DNA from: Cladopsammia gracilis
Lineage: Eukaryota; Cnidaria; Anthozoa; Scleractinia; Dendrophylliidae
Reading direction: 5' to 3'
Assembly (NCBI GenBank): GCA_022457155.1
Contig: JAJGOT010000995.1
Span: forward strand, 49,917-113,916
Length of the DNA stretch: 64,000 nt
The translations under genes were made by a program, and so were the position numbers. Below are positions 1 to 9,720 of this stretch, in pieces. Under the pieces are notes generated by a model. The model worked only from the letters and a program-made list of their open reading frames with translations, was not told where the DNA came from and searched no databases. The first letter of the stretch is position 1; the number at the start of each line of letters is the position of its first letter.

Positions 1-2
1 CG

Positions 3-878
3 GTAGCACCTGGAACGTTCCAGGCGGTGATTGAGGACATGCTGCAAGTTTTAGATGCTGAAGATGTTATGGCCTATTTGGATGATGTGATTTGTTTCCA
101 CTCTAGTTTTGAGGAACATTTAAAAGGTGTTGAGCGGCTATTACAAACCATCAGGAAGTCTGGATTTAAGTTATCAGGCAGGAAGTGTCAGTTTGCCACA
201 AGGTCGGTCAAGTTCCTAGGTCATGTCATTGATCAGGATGGTTTAAGACCTCAACCAGAGAATTTGGACATAATCCATGAGTGGAAGCCCCCTCACGATG
301 AAGCTGAACTTCGTCGGTTTCTGGGTGTTTGTACATTTTGGAGGAGATTTGTGAAAGATTTTGCACGTATTGCAGTTCCACTCCATGACCTCCTGAACAA
401 ACCAGAATTTGTATGGACATCTCAATGTGACAGTGCTTTCAAACAAGTTAAGGAGATTCTGTGTTCTTCAGTGACTTTGAAGCTTCCAGATAGACAAGGC
501 CGTTTCATTGTTTCTTGCGATGTTGTTGTTGTTGCCTCTGACAAAGCAGTTGGTTTTGTTCTTGAGCAGTCTGATGTCAGCGGAGGTAGGAGACCGGTGC
601 CCTTTGGGGGACGGAAGCTAAACAAGGCTGAGTGCAATTATTCAACCACAGAGAAGGAATGCCTTGCGGTAATTGAGGCCCTGAAAGCCTATCGGCCGTA
701 TTTGCTTGGACGTGAGTTTGACTTGTTCACCGATCACGAGTCTCTAAAGTGGCTTCTCACTCGTACCAAGGAACACAGTGGGCGATTGTGGAGATGGGTT
801 GACAAGTTCAGAGAGTTCCAATGCTAAGTTCACCATATTGCGGGAAGCAAGAATACAGTTGCGGATGCCCTAAGTAGA
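3..878 (+). pseudogene. pol: gypsy pol fragment: reverse transcriptase and RNase H
   Basis: Starts inside the RT domain with the YLDD catalytic box (about 75-90) and the thumb motif around KFLGHVIDQDG. It then enters a Ty3-type RNase H domain: the FTDHESLKWLL motif near 720-760 and the TTEKECLAVIEAL helix near 640-680. The frame meets TAA at 825-827. Directly after it the same domain continues as HHIAGSKNTVADALSR, which is normally one chain with the upstream part, so the stop is a lesion. The 5' part of pol (gag, protease, RT palm start) is outside the window. Confidence 0.9.
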
Positions 879-2144
879 GTGCAAGGAGTGAAGGCTGATG
901 TACAGGAAGCATGGTCCCTTGGTTTTGTCAGAAGCCAACAGGACAGTTGCCCAACTCTTTCTAAAATCAAGTCCTTGCTGGCGTCTAAAGAACCAGCTCC
1001 TGAGGGGGTGGATGACATGGAGCTCAGTTTCTTTTACAAAGAAATGCCAAATCTGTGCGTGGGGGAGGATGGCGTCCTCAGACACAGCACCTTTGAAGAT
1101 TCTGACACATGGCAAATAGTTATCCCTCGTAATCTTACCTCGAGGGTTCTTCAAATGATGCACGATGACCTGGGCCATTTTGGAATAGCCAAGACTACCG
1201 CTAGGGTCAAAGAGAGGTTTTTCTGGCCTTTCATGTCACTGGAAATTGAGGAATGGTGCAGGAACTGTTTGCCATGCCAGAAGAGGAAAAACCCTGTTCC
1301 TACGAGAAGAGCCCCACTACAACCGATCATCACTCACCGTCCAGGAGAATTGGTGACAATGGATATTGTGGAATACCCACTGAGCTCCCAAGGATATCGG
1401 TACTGTTTAGTCATGGTCGATCATTTCACCAAGTGGCTTGCATTGTACCCACTTAGGGACCAAAGATCGGAGACCATTGCTCCAGAACAAATTCACCATG
1501 ATCAAGGAAAGAACTTGACGGCCGAAGTAATCCAGGAAATTTGTTCTTTCTTTGAGATCTGGAACACGCAAACGACACCTTATCACCCTCAGTCTGATGG
1601 AGCTTCTGAGCGTAGCATACGTACAGTGAATGGTATGCTGGCAAAAATGGTCAAGGAGGACCAAAGGAACTGAGATCAGTACATTCCGTCCACATGTCTG
1701 GCTTAAAACACTTCTGTTCACAGTAGTACGGGTTTCACCCCCAGTTTCTTAGAGTTTGGTAGGGAACTTCGCTTGCCAAGTGATTTGAGTCAACCAGACT
1801 CTTGCCTGCTTAGGCCAAATAATCACTCTGATTACGCTACCCAGCTCAAGTCAAGGCTTTGTCAAGCTTTCCAGACAGCTAGAGAAACTCTGAACGTTTC
1901 GCATCGCGCTCAGAAAGCTTACTACGACCGCTGGACAAGAGGCAACACTTGCCAAGTAGGAGACCGTGTCCTGTGGTTGGACAAGAAGACCAGGAGGGGA
2001 AGGTGTATGAAACTGAATAGACCATGGACTGGCCCTTGGGAAGTTATCAAGCGGCTGGGTGAAGTGGTTTCCCGAATCAAGTACAGGGGAGCAGTTAGAA
2101 TTACGCTGGGGTCAAGAGGCGAATTGTTCACCACAATCAGCTGA
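879..2144 (+). pseudogene. pol: gypsy pol fragment: integrase
   Basis: Contains an HHCC zinc-binding segment (HDDLGHFGIAKT ... CRNCLPCQKRK, about 1160-1290) and the start of an rve core (VTMDIVEYPL, MVDHFTKW). The core is deleted between the first strands and the HHDQGKN motif (around 1475-1500): the residues normally separating them are missing. After TGA near 1671 another frame (from about 1773) carries the C-terminal GPY/F-like region (GDRVLWLDKK ... GPWEVIKRLG). Non-functional. Confidence 0.85.
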
Positions 2145-2494
2145 AACCTTTCCACAGCACAAGTAACGAACAAACCTGGGTAGCCGGCGGGGCGGAACCT
2201 ATTGGGGTCTCACGTCCTTCTTCAGCAGATGCTGGCAATGGTTCTGGGGTGGTTGTCCTGGAAGATGGCGTATTTCCGAGTGCGGACGTTGGAGCCTCAT
2301 CCGAGGACCCTGGGACTGAACAACAACCTCTTCAAGCAGCGGAACCTTCTAGGAGGCCTCAAAGAGAAAGGCGGCCACCCGTCTGGACGCAAGACTATTT
2401 TTTTGGACATTTAGATTTTTTATTTTGACATTTAGAATGTTGACTATTGCTGACACTTAGTTTGAGGATATGACCCTCTCAAAGAAGGGGATAG

Positions 2495-2656
2495 TGTAGG
2501 ACTGGTACCAAGTTTAGGATGTTACCAAGCTAGGCGCGGTAGCCCAGGAGAGAGAGAGTTGTAAAACCGTTGTTCAGGATTTTTGACTGTTCTGTTTTTT
2601 AAGCGACATTAAACCTAAACGTCGTTCTTTTAGCGGTTCGTCCTTCGTTTATTACA
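2495..2656 (+). repeat. 3' LTR of the gypsy element
   Basis: A 162-bp segment beginning TGTAGGACTGG and ending TTATTACA (TG...CA), directly preceded by the purine-rich tract AAAGAAGGGGATAG. Boundaries are supported because Polinton fibre coding sequence resumes within a few bases after 2656. The paired 5' LTR is not in the window. Confidence 0.7.
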
Positions 2657-2664
2657 AGCACAAG

Positions 2665-2751
2665 TTTAAATATCAATTAACAATCAACAACGAACTTTCC
2701 GAATTATACAAGATCCATCATCCACATGCATAAATGGCAGATTTCTCCACC

Positions 2752-2797
<46 letters not shown>

Positions 2798-2895
2798 GAT
2801 CTAAAATGGCAAGGAGCGGAGCGACCGGGAGCGCAGCGACCGGGAACATCTCAAGATTTAAATGAAGGAGCAGCAAAGTTGATCGTATATGGTAT
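2665..2895 (+). pseudogene. E4 fibre-like gene, left piece
   Basis: One frame reads a peptide containing YTRSIIHMHKWQISPPEY, nearly identical to YTKSIIHLHKYQVSPPEY in the E3 fibre gene (about 59590-59645). It runs on to KLIVYGI at 2876-2895. It is interrupted by a TA microsatellite and a short GC-rich tandem insertion (about 2805-2850). The left end abuts the gypsy LTR and the right end abuts the E1 target duplication. The reading frame continues across E1 into 23424. Confidence 0.8.
2752..2792. repeat. (TA)n microsatellite
   Basis: About 20 uninterrupted TA units inside the E4 fibre gene, expanded from a site that reads GAATATATAATG in the E3 homologue. Confidence 0.95.
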
Positions 2896-3214
2896 AGAAG
2901 TTGGTAGGGAGGCGGTCAAATGCGGTTTTTCGAGGCCCTAAATTCGCGGATCTCACTAAAGTTCGATCCGCGAATTTAGGGCCTCGAAAAACCGCATTTG
3001 ACACGTCTCCCTAACAACTACTTTATGAATTACAGCGCCTATAAACTGTGTTCGCGGCTCGATTTGCAACAATTTTGGCCATTTCAAAGGCTCACACCTG
3101 TAAAAACGTGTACATTTCTTTGAAATTTTACCTCTCCGTAAGAGGGGAGGGGTAAATGCATTTTTGCCCGAGCCCGCCCGCAACTGCAAGCGATATATAA
3201 CCAATTGGAGAAAT
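2896..3214 (+). repeat. E1 left terminal inverted repeat
   Basis: Matches the reverse complement of 23100-23417 with few differences. The outer ~125 bp (2897-3021) is itself a palindrome with perfect 37-bp arms (2916-2952 and 2965-3001) around a 12-nt loop. The inner part (about 3040-3190), read on the minus strand, resembles part of the integrase core (LKWPKLLQIEPRTQFIGAV) with the catalytic Asp changed. It ends at the CCAATTGGAGAAAT promoter box of the polymerase gene, so that promoter lies in the repeat. Confidence 0.93.
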
Positions 3215-3236
3215 TAAAAACCCTTGTATATATGCA
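3201..3236 (+). promoter_or_regulatory. Early-type promoter of E1 PolB
   Basis: CCAATTGGAGAAA at 3201, then CTTGTATATATG, with the PolB ATG at 3237 (36 nt from the box). Same layout as eight other genes in E1 and E2. Confidence 0.75.
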
Positions 3237-6200
3237 ATGGCGCAACCCCGGCAACGAAGACGCCGTGATGACAATCAACGCGAGCTGATTGCCTGGCTGG
3301 ACGAACAGGAACGAAATCTCGAGCGGATCGAGCCTGCCGACGGCAATAATGCTGAGGTCGAACATCAAAACTATCCGCCGGAGCTAGATTTTGAACAACT
3401 TGTTCAAGTCTATGATCGAGTTGACCGATGGATTGAACATGGCAGACGAATAATCCGGTTCCGCTTTGTAACCGATCTCAAAAACTCTCTTGTCGTCAGA
3501 ATTTTGAACAAAAACAAGCAAAATGTTCACACACGGCATGCAATCAATCTACGCTTCACACTCGAGTTACGAAATACTGAAATCGAGGAGTTGAGAGAGT
3601 TTTATCAAAACAACCATTATAGTCGTTGTTTAGACACTCTTTCCGAGACACGACAGTGGCTGCAAGCCCAGGAAGAGTTTCGTCTTCAAAACGCAAGACT
3701 CAACAGGTCTGACACCAAATGGGTTTACGAGCGCACTGTCCTGCTTGATCTTAAAGTCGTGCTGGATCGACAACCCTTGCAAATAGGTCTCGGGCGGATT
3801 GGATTCGCAACAAAAGAGAAGTCATTGCCCTTGACACTTTCAACGACAATCTTTGTCTCTTTCGCTGCTTGGCTGTCCATCGGGGAGCTCATAAAAGAGA
3901 CAACACTCGCAGAACGAGAGAACTCGCGGAAAGCTTCTTCGCCTTTTATCCGGGGCTTCGAGACTTTGCGGCACTTCTCTAAAATCGAAAGGCATTTCAA
4001 GCAAGGCATTGCCGCATACCTTGTTCTCCCGAATGGCGACTTCATTTTATCTCACACACCTGCGAATTACGACAAGGTTGGCGCTCCAACCATGACTGTC
4101 GGTATTCATGAGGGCCACGCCTTCTTGATCACCAATATCAATAAAGTCACAAACAATTACACTTGTGGCGAGTGCGGCGGGAGGTTCACACGGGTTGATA
4201 ACTTGCAGCGCCACGTCAAGACGTGTACTCGAGGCCAAACCAAAATCGACTGCCCCGGGAAACGTGTCCTCCCTCCGGAGTCAGCTTTTGAGAAAGCCTT
4301 TTATCCAGAAGGCGGTTTCGGTGTCAAGGCAGTGTGCTGGCTCGAGTGGGTGGCGAAACAGGCCGGCATTCACATCCACCATCACAGATGCGGCCATGGC
4401 GGTGAGAGCTATATTTGTGGGGCTCCAGTCGACGGCTATCACCCAGAAAGCAAGACAGTTTTTCAGTTTCACGGTTGTTTCTGGCACGGTTGCGAGGAAT
4501 GTTACCCCGAGGGAATGAGGGACGAAGGTATATATGTTGATCGAAGGGGCATCACAATCACAAGGATGGTTGCTTACCAAAGGACTCTGCAAAGAACTCA
4601 GTTGCTTCGAGACGCCGGGTACAACGTGGTGGAGCGGTGGGAGCACGAAAAGCCTTACCCCTGGTTGAATGAGCGTTGCCCACAGAAAAGAAACAAAACG
4701 TATCCGCACGCGATCGTCTACGACTTCGAAGCGTACCAGGACAAGACCAAGGCAGCTCGCCCGACACGCGATCTCTCTTATGAAAGCGAACATGTGCCTA
4801 TCTCAGTCTCCATTGCCGACACTTTGAACCCTGAGCCTGAGTACATTTGCTCCAAAGATCCTGACGAGCTTATCGGCCTGTTTTATGCCTCCCTTGAGTG
4901 GCGAAGTGCAGCCATCCGAGAGGCTGTGGCTGGCCAATATATGCCCCCAGACCTTGAGAATCTCCCGGAGAAGCAACTCAAGCTCATCGACAAATGGTGC
5001 AACCAAGTGCCTGTGGTCGGCTTCAACTCAGGCCAATACGATCTCAAGCTTATCCGCAAGTACTTTGTTTCTCATTTCGCTCAAGAGAACGGGGTCTTCG
5101 CCGCTGAGAAAGAGGGGCGCATCATGTTTATCAACACGCCCAGCTACAAGTTCTTGGACATCATGAATTATGGCCCCAGGCATCACGTACGACAAGTGGG
5201 TTAAGACGTATGGAGCGACACAGACTAAGTCCTGGCTCCCATACGAGTGGTTTGACAGCGCTGACAAGCTTGATTACCCCGGGCTCCCCCCATACGAGTG
5301 CTGGTACTCACAACTCAAAAACGCCTTCGTTTTTTCCCCCAAGGAGCACGAAGAATGCAATCCCATCTTTCACGAGAAAGGTATGCAGACATTCGGAGAC
5401 TGGCTGGAGTATTACAACAATCTAGACGTTTCTCCCTTCCTCGAAGCCCTCCAAACGATGAAAGCTTTTACACGAGCCTCGGGGTTGACATTTTCAAAGA
5501 CGCGGTCTCCTTGCCAGGAGCATCAATGTAATATGTCTTGCGAGGCTCCTTGAGGGGGCGCAAGGCTCCAGAACTATACGCCCCCGGCCCAGAAGCGTAC
5601 GCCATGCTGAAGGAGGCTGTGGCTGGCGGCCCAAGCCTGGTCTTCACCCGCAAACACGTGCGCGGTGAAACCAGCATCCGTTCTCACAAATACGACTTAG
5701 CCCCCCTCACGAAACGAATTGTGTGGTTCGACGCTAACTCCCTTTACCCAAGCACGATGCTGCAGGCGATGCCCTGTGGTAAAGAGAAGGTTGTGCATTA
5801 CAATGACCCGGTGCAGGCGGCGACAGCTCTCGAAATGAATCTGAATACAGGCAGGTGGTTCGGGTTTGCAGAGGTGGACATCGAAGGCCCTCGAGAGTTG
5901 TGGGAGAAGTTCGAAGAGTTTCCCCCGCTCTTCATCAACCAACCAGTGCCTAACGAATGCGTTCCTCAGCATATGCACGATTACCTCCAAGAAAGTGCTC
6001 GAACCCGCTTTCCCGACCAGAAAAAGCTTCTGGGGATGTTGTCAGCGAAAAAGATGCTGATCTACGCACCCCTCTTGAAATGGTATCTCAACAGCGGACT
6101 CAAGATCACGGCAGTCTACCGCACAATCGATTATAGACCGAAAAAGCTCTTCGACTGGTTCGTTCGCGAGGTCGCCGACAACCGAAGGGAAGGCGACGCT

Positions 6201-6998
6201 GACAAGGGTAAGGCCTTGCTTGCTGAAGTGTTCAAGCTCCTTGGCAACAGCGCTTTCGGCAAGTTCATCGAAGCCGTGGAGCGCCAGACAAGAACGTTGT
6301 ACACAACTGACGAGGACGAGGTCGACAAGAATCTCCGCTCTGCCTTGTTAGAAGACCTCGAAGAGATCGGAGAGGCCTACAAGATCAAGCTTCGCAAGCA
6401 AAAGATCACAATCGACCGCCCTTTTCAAGTAGGCATTGTTCTGTATCAACTTGCCAAGCTCCGCATGCTGGAGTTCTATTACGACTTCTTAGATTACTTC
6501 ATCGACAGGCAGGACTTCGAGCTCATCCAGATGGACACGGACAGCATGTACTTCGCTCTTGCTCACGACACTCTGGAAGAGGCCGTTCGCCCGGAACTTC
6601 GCGACCAGTTCGAGGCGGAGAAGAAGAATTGGTTGGCGTGGGATAAGTGGAGCGGCAGAGAGCCGGGCTTGTTCAAGCTTGAGAAGGAAGGCACGCGGGC
6701 CATCGCCCTGTGCAGCAAGTGTTATTACGTAGAAAACGAGGCTAGCAGAGAGGCCAAGATGTCCTCCAAGGGCGTCAACAAGAAGCAGAACGAGCATCGC
6801 TGGGAAAGGTACGAAAGGGCCCTGCAGGGGGGCAGGGACATGGCCGCCAACAGGGGCTTTCGAATGTACAACGGGGCCATGTTCACGTACAAGCAGCACA
6901 AGCTGGGCCTTTCCGCGTATTACGACAAGCGTTGGGTGCTGCCAGACGGCATCCACACAGAACCAATCGAGTTTCACAACCCAGCTGGTGGCAACTGA
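3237..6998 (+). pseudogene. polB: E1 protein-primed family B DNA polymerase, frameshifted
   Basis: About 1250 codons in three blocks. Part 1 (3237-~5172) has an N-terminal region, a C2H2 finger (CGECGGRFTRVDNLQRHVKTC), a PD-(D/E)XK-like block (GAPVDGYHPESKTVFQFHGC) and exonuclease motifs YDFEAYQ and VVGFNSGQYDLK. Later parts carry palm motif A (DANSLYPSTML), motif B (LLGNSAFGKFIE) and motif C (MDTDSMYF). The frame shifts near 5172, near 5466 and near 5530, so it cannot give one chain as read. It lacks the HNH block (DHCHITGKYRG) of the E2 and E3 polymerases and is clearly another type. The 3' end overlaps the convergent integrase gene by 25 bp. Confidence 0.9.
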
Positions 6999-7958
6999 GT
7001 GCCCGGCGGCACAACCATCAACTCCTCACGAACGAACCCCCGCTTGGGCCCGTCGTAAAGGTAATACACGACTGGCGCATCTGGCTTGGTGACAAATTTC
7101 TCGATGTTGTAGACCTTCAAAGACCAGATCGGATCGGTCGCTCGTCGACTACCACCCTCAAGCTCACCGGGGTAATACAGATATCTCACACACACTGGGT
7201 GGGAGCTTCTTCTTCACCCCCACAGGCCTAGCATATGGAGTCGCGGGCTTGGCAGAAACGGCTTTCTCTTTGATTGCTTGAGCGGGCTTCTTGCCAGTGA
7301 GTCTTGTTACTTCATTGTTCAAGGCCGAGACAACATCTGGCAATCTTTTAACCCAAGCAGTCGACCGGTCAGAGGGGAGATTCATTTCAACTGCATACTG
7401 GTAACCAAACAATCGTTCAGCCGGGGTTCTGTTGAATTTTTCAACAATCCCTTGGTCTCTGTGGATATCAACGCGCCCACGGCGAATGGCTGTTTTATGA
7501 GCCCCCATCTCTTTAGTCACAGCCCCCATAAACTCTGTCCCCGGATCGACTTGCAACAGTTGTGGCCATTTCAAAGGCCCACGCCTGTAAACCCGTGTAA
7601 ACGCCTTCGAAACTTCATCAGACTCTTTCGAAGTCAAGGGCTCTGCTGCTTTGTAACGGCTTGCTACATCAAAAACTGTCAAAGCATATTTGTAAATCTT
7701 TCGTCCATGAAGCAGTTTATCATGGGGCAAAAAAAGTAGATCCGCTTGATGCACTGCATTAGGAGTCTGGACATCAAACTTGGGCCGAGGGATATGGCGT
7801 GGCGCAAGGAGATATATTTGCCAAAGGGCTTGTTTGACCAGCCATTTCTTTGCGACATCATCAGAGACCTTGGCTGCTGCAGCTAGCTTTTTCACAGCGG
7901 CAAGTCCTTTCCAGTAGCCTTTGGGGCTGTAATAGAGCTTTGAGAGTTTGGCATCCAT
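6974..7958 (-). pseudogene. int: E1 retroviral-type (rve) integrase, frameshifted
   Basis: Closely similar to the intact E2 integrase (43846-44835). It has an N-terminal helical region (KKLAAAAKVSDDVAKKWL) and a DDE core with ADLLFLP, VDPGTEFMG and the third-motif region GIVEKFNRT. The C-terminal SH3-like part (RYLYYPGELEGG ... KRGFVREELMVV) lies in another frame from about 7190, a one-base shift. Start chosen at the ATG at 7958, just after TATATG. It would catalyse element insertion. The stop overlaps PolB's stop tail to tail. Confidence 0.9.
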
Positions 7959-8105
7959 ATACATATGTCTTCTTCTACTTCCAGCATCACGTCAAGGAGC
8001 TGGTAACGGGCAAAAGCAAATTTTTGTATACTTTTTGAAGCTTTAGATTTCTCCGATGGAGTCGCGGAATCGCTCTTTGCAATTTCTTCAAAAAGTTGAA
8101 TGTAT

Positions 8106-8546
8106 TCATGAATACAATATCAATAGGCGAAACGCTGCATAGCCAAGGGCTAGTGCGCCAGTGCCGATAAACAAGAGTTCGCCTTGCTTCTGCTGTGGGC
8201 CTGGTTTATAGAAGTCAGAGAATTCGGGCTCGTTGGGGAGTGTTATTTGCTGATCTCGATGTGTTTGGTTGTAGAGCACCAGAGCTTGGTCAGTGTCTTG
8301 AAAGTTGTGTTTCGCTTGATCTTTGATCCGATCATTGCTGGCAATCCAGTCGAGGAGCTTTGTGCGGTCTTTCTGATATTTAGCGTAGGCCGCTTGATAG
8401 GCCTCTAACGCCTTGTCGTGTCTGATCTTTTCATCCAGAGCGGCTTGTCCGCTGTCGCCGGAAAGACATTTTGCGAGATAATTGCCACCCGTGAAAGCGG
8501 CAGCATTGAGAATTGCTCCACCAACCATAATAGCGATTGAGGCCAT
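8106..8546 (-). CDS. Small membrane protein (145-aa family)
   Basis: 146 aa. The N-terminus is hydrophobic and Gly/Ala-rich (residues 1-25), the middle is charged and helical (RHDKALEAYQAAYAKYQKDRTKLLDWI), and a second hydrophobic stretch lies near the C-terminus (ELLFIGTGALALGYAAFRLLIL). The closest relative in the window is the E2 protein at 43373-43810. The order is the same in both elements, next to the integrase gene. TATATATATG lies just upstream of ATG. Function unknown; a virion membrane component is an inference from context. Confidence 0.75.
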   Translation of the reverse strand: MASIAIMVGGAILNAAAFTGGNYLAKCLSGDSGQAALDEKIRHDKALEAYQAAYAKYQKDRTKLLDWIASNDRIKDQAKHNFQDTDQALVLYNQTHRDQQITLPNEPEFSDFYKPGPQQKQGELLFIGTGALALGYAAFRLLILYS

Positions 8547-8561
8547 TGCTATATATATGAT

Positions 8562-8783
8562 TTATGTTGGGGTCGGCAGGATCTTCTGGTCCTCGAGGTA
8601 TTTCTTGAGCGCAATGCTCCCAGTCATGGCGGCAGTGAACTTCACGTAGTTCATGAGATTCGAGCTGGGGTCGGCCTTGAGATTTTCTTTGATGATCTTT
8701 TTGCCAATCCAGCCAATACCTGCGACAAGGCCAGTGATTGTGGCTGCATCGAGAACAGATTTCACGAGTTTGTTGTCAGACAT
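8562..8783 (-). CDS. Small membrane protein (73 aa)
   Basis: 73 aa with hydrophobic TGLVAGIGWIGKKII and FTAAMTGSIALKKYL segments. Homologue of the first 70 residues of the E2 protein at 43126. ATG preceded by TATATATATACACC. Function unknown. Confidence 0.7.
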   Translation of the reverse strand: MSDNKLVKSVLDAATITGLVAGIGWIGKKIIKENLKADPSSNLMNYVKFTAAMTGSIALKKYLEDQKILPTPT

Positions 8784-8810
8784 GGTGTATATATATATAT
8801 ATTAGATTTT

Positions 8811-9005
8811 TTATATTTCCTCACCTTCGTCTTCACTCTCATCTTCAGCCTCGTCTTCGTACTCTGCGATAGCATGTTCTCTTATGTTATTCACATACTC
8901 TCTGATAGAGTCGCAAATTGCGTCGAAAAAGATGAGGTTATTTTTAAACCAAAGATAAGTGAAGGCGGTCCAGCCGAGGAAGTTGATGATACATTTATGA
9001 CACAT
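8811..9005 (-). CDS. Small acidic-tailed membrane protein, E1 only
   Basis: 64 aa: a short Cys-containing start, a transmembrane stretch (INFLGWTAFTYLWFKNNLIFF) and a very acidic tail (EYEDEAEDESEDEGEE). TATATATACACC-ATG precedes it, like its neighbours, which supports expression. E2 has no gene at this place (43093-43125). Function unknown. Confidence 0.6.
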   Translation of the reverse strand: MCHKCIINFLGWTAFTYLWFKNNLIFFDAICDSIREYVNNIREHAIAEYEDEAEDESEDEGEEI

Positions 9006-9082
9006 GGTGTATATATATATAAGATTTTTTTACTCCATCTCATGTAGTCTCCGCCTCGGTGGTGGGGGAGTTTGAACTTCAT

Positions 9083-9460
9083 TCACCTCTGCTGCGGGGC
9101 AGGGGTCGGGGCCTGGTTGCGCCCAAGTATATTCATAATGGCCTCGCGTTGGTAATAGACACCAAAGGCTGATACAATCACACCGGCCACTTTTAGAATC
9201 CAGAAACCAGAGTTGTTGTCACTGCTGGTAGTTGTATTCGCCTGGCTTGGGGCAGGCTCGTTTGTTGCTTTAGAAGCTTGTGCTTGTTTTTTTGCCTCTC
9301 TTGCCAGACGGTTGCGCTCTGCTAGTGCTTTGCCAGAAGCAACACGACCCGGGTTTTTGGCTGGAGCAGTCTTTGGGGTATCAGAGGTAACGTGCGTGTT
9401 GGTTGTGGGTGCTGGCGCGACTGTTTCTTCAGGTACCGTCTCGAGTGGTTGTGCCATCAT
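9083..9460 (-). CDS. Basic, single-membrane-span protein (125 aa)
   Basis: A Pro/Thr-rich N-terminus is followed by the basic block NPGRVASGKALAERNRLAREAKK, a linker, a transmembrane helix (WILKVAGVIVSAFGVYY) and a Pro/Gln-rich tail. E2 has the same protein at 42613-43092. The basic block with a single span suggests a DNA- or core-contacting virion membrane protein (inference only). Second ATG at 9457 is equally possible. Confidence 0.7.
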   Translation of the reverse strand: MMAQPLETVPEETVAPAPTTNTHVTSDTPKTAPAKNPGRVASGKALAERNRLAREAKKQAQASKATNEPAPSQANTTTSSDNNSGFWILKVAGVIVSAFGVYYQREAIMNILGRNQAPTPAPQQR

Positions 9461-9490
9461 GTATATATTATATATTTTTTATTTAAAACC

Positions 9491-9556
9491 TTCGTGGTTC
9501 CTTCGTGGTTCCTTCGTGGTTCCTTCGTAGTTCCTTCGTGGTTCCTTCGTGGTCCC
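9491..9556. repeat. 11-bp minisatellite, six units
   Basis: Six exact-length copies of TTCGTGGTTCC with two substitutions (minus strand GGAACCACGAA). E2 has an 11-bp-period array of a different sequence sharing GGAACC in the same intergenic position (42392-42570). Confidence 0.95.
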
Positions 9557-9566
9557 TTTCAGATTA

Positions 9567-9720
9567 TTATGTGTCAACTTCATCAAAACCCTCGAGTGGA
9601 TAACCTTCACCGTCTCTGCTTGGGTGTACCGGTGGAGAAGGCAGCTCTTCTGGCTCCTTTTTTAAGTCGATGTGTTTTGTAGTGATCAAAACAGCATTAG
9701 CCAAGGCCAAGACTCGCCCA
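9567..9720 (-). pseudogene. 3' part of a LINE-split gene (E1 homologue of the 206-aa E2 protein)
   Basis: The minus strand reads ALANAVLITTKH and then PSRDGEGYPLEGFDEVDT before a stop, matching the C-terminal part of the E2 protein at 41770-42390. The 5' part lies at 12681-13111. The RTE LINE at 9721-12680 separates the two, and the last 12 bases of this piece are its target duplication. Confidence 0.9.
9709..9720. repeat. Target site duplication of the RTE LINE, left copy
   Basis: AAGACTCGCCCA, repeated exactly at 12681-12692 on the other side of the LINE. Confidence 0.95.

Larger units (their letters stand above)
1..2656 (+). mobile_element. Ty3/gypsy LTR retrotransposon, 3' part
   Basis: The 3' portion of a Ty3/gypsy element running off the left edge. 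It reads RT (YLDD box), RNase H, an H2C2 zinc-binding integrase with a retroviral core, a polypurine tract near 2480-2493 and a short 3' LTR. The pol reading frame is broken by a stop and by deletions, so this copy is dead. The DNA right after the LTR resumes a Polinton fibre gene (E4), so the element inserted into that gene. The 5' LTR and its target duplication lie outside the window. Confidence 0.9.

Noticed and set aside
2956..3204. 82-aa ORF in the E1 TIR (also 23110-23358)
   Set aside because: Damaged integrase fragment inside a repeat, with no start context of its own and the catalytic residue lost. Treated as captured DNA, not a gene.
4165..4793. Overlapping ORFs within E1 PolB in other frames
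   Set aside because: Shadow frames of the polymerase domain, which has clear motifs in the main frame.
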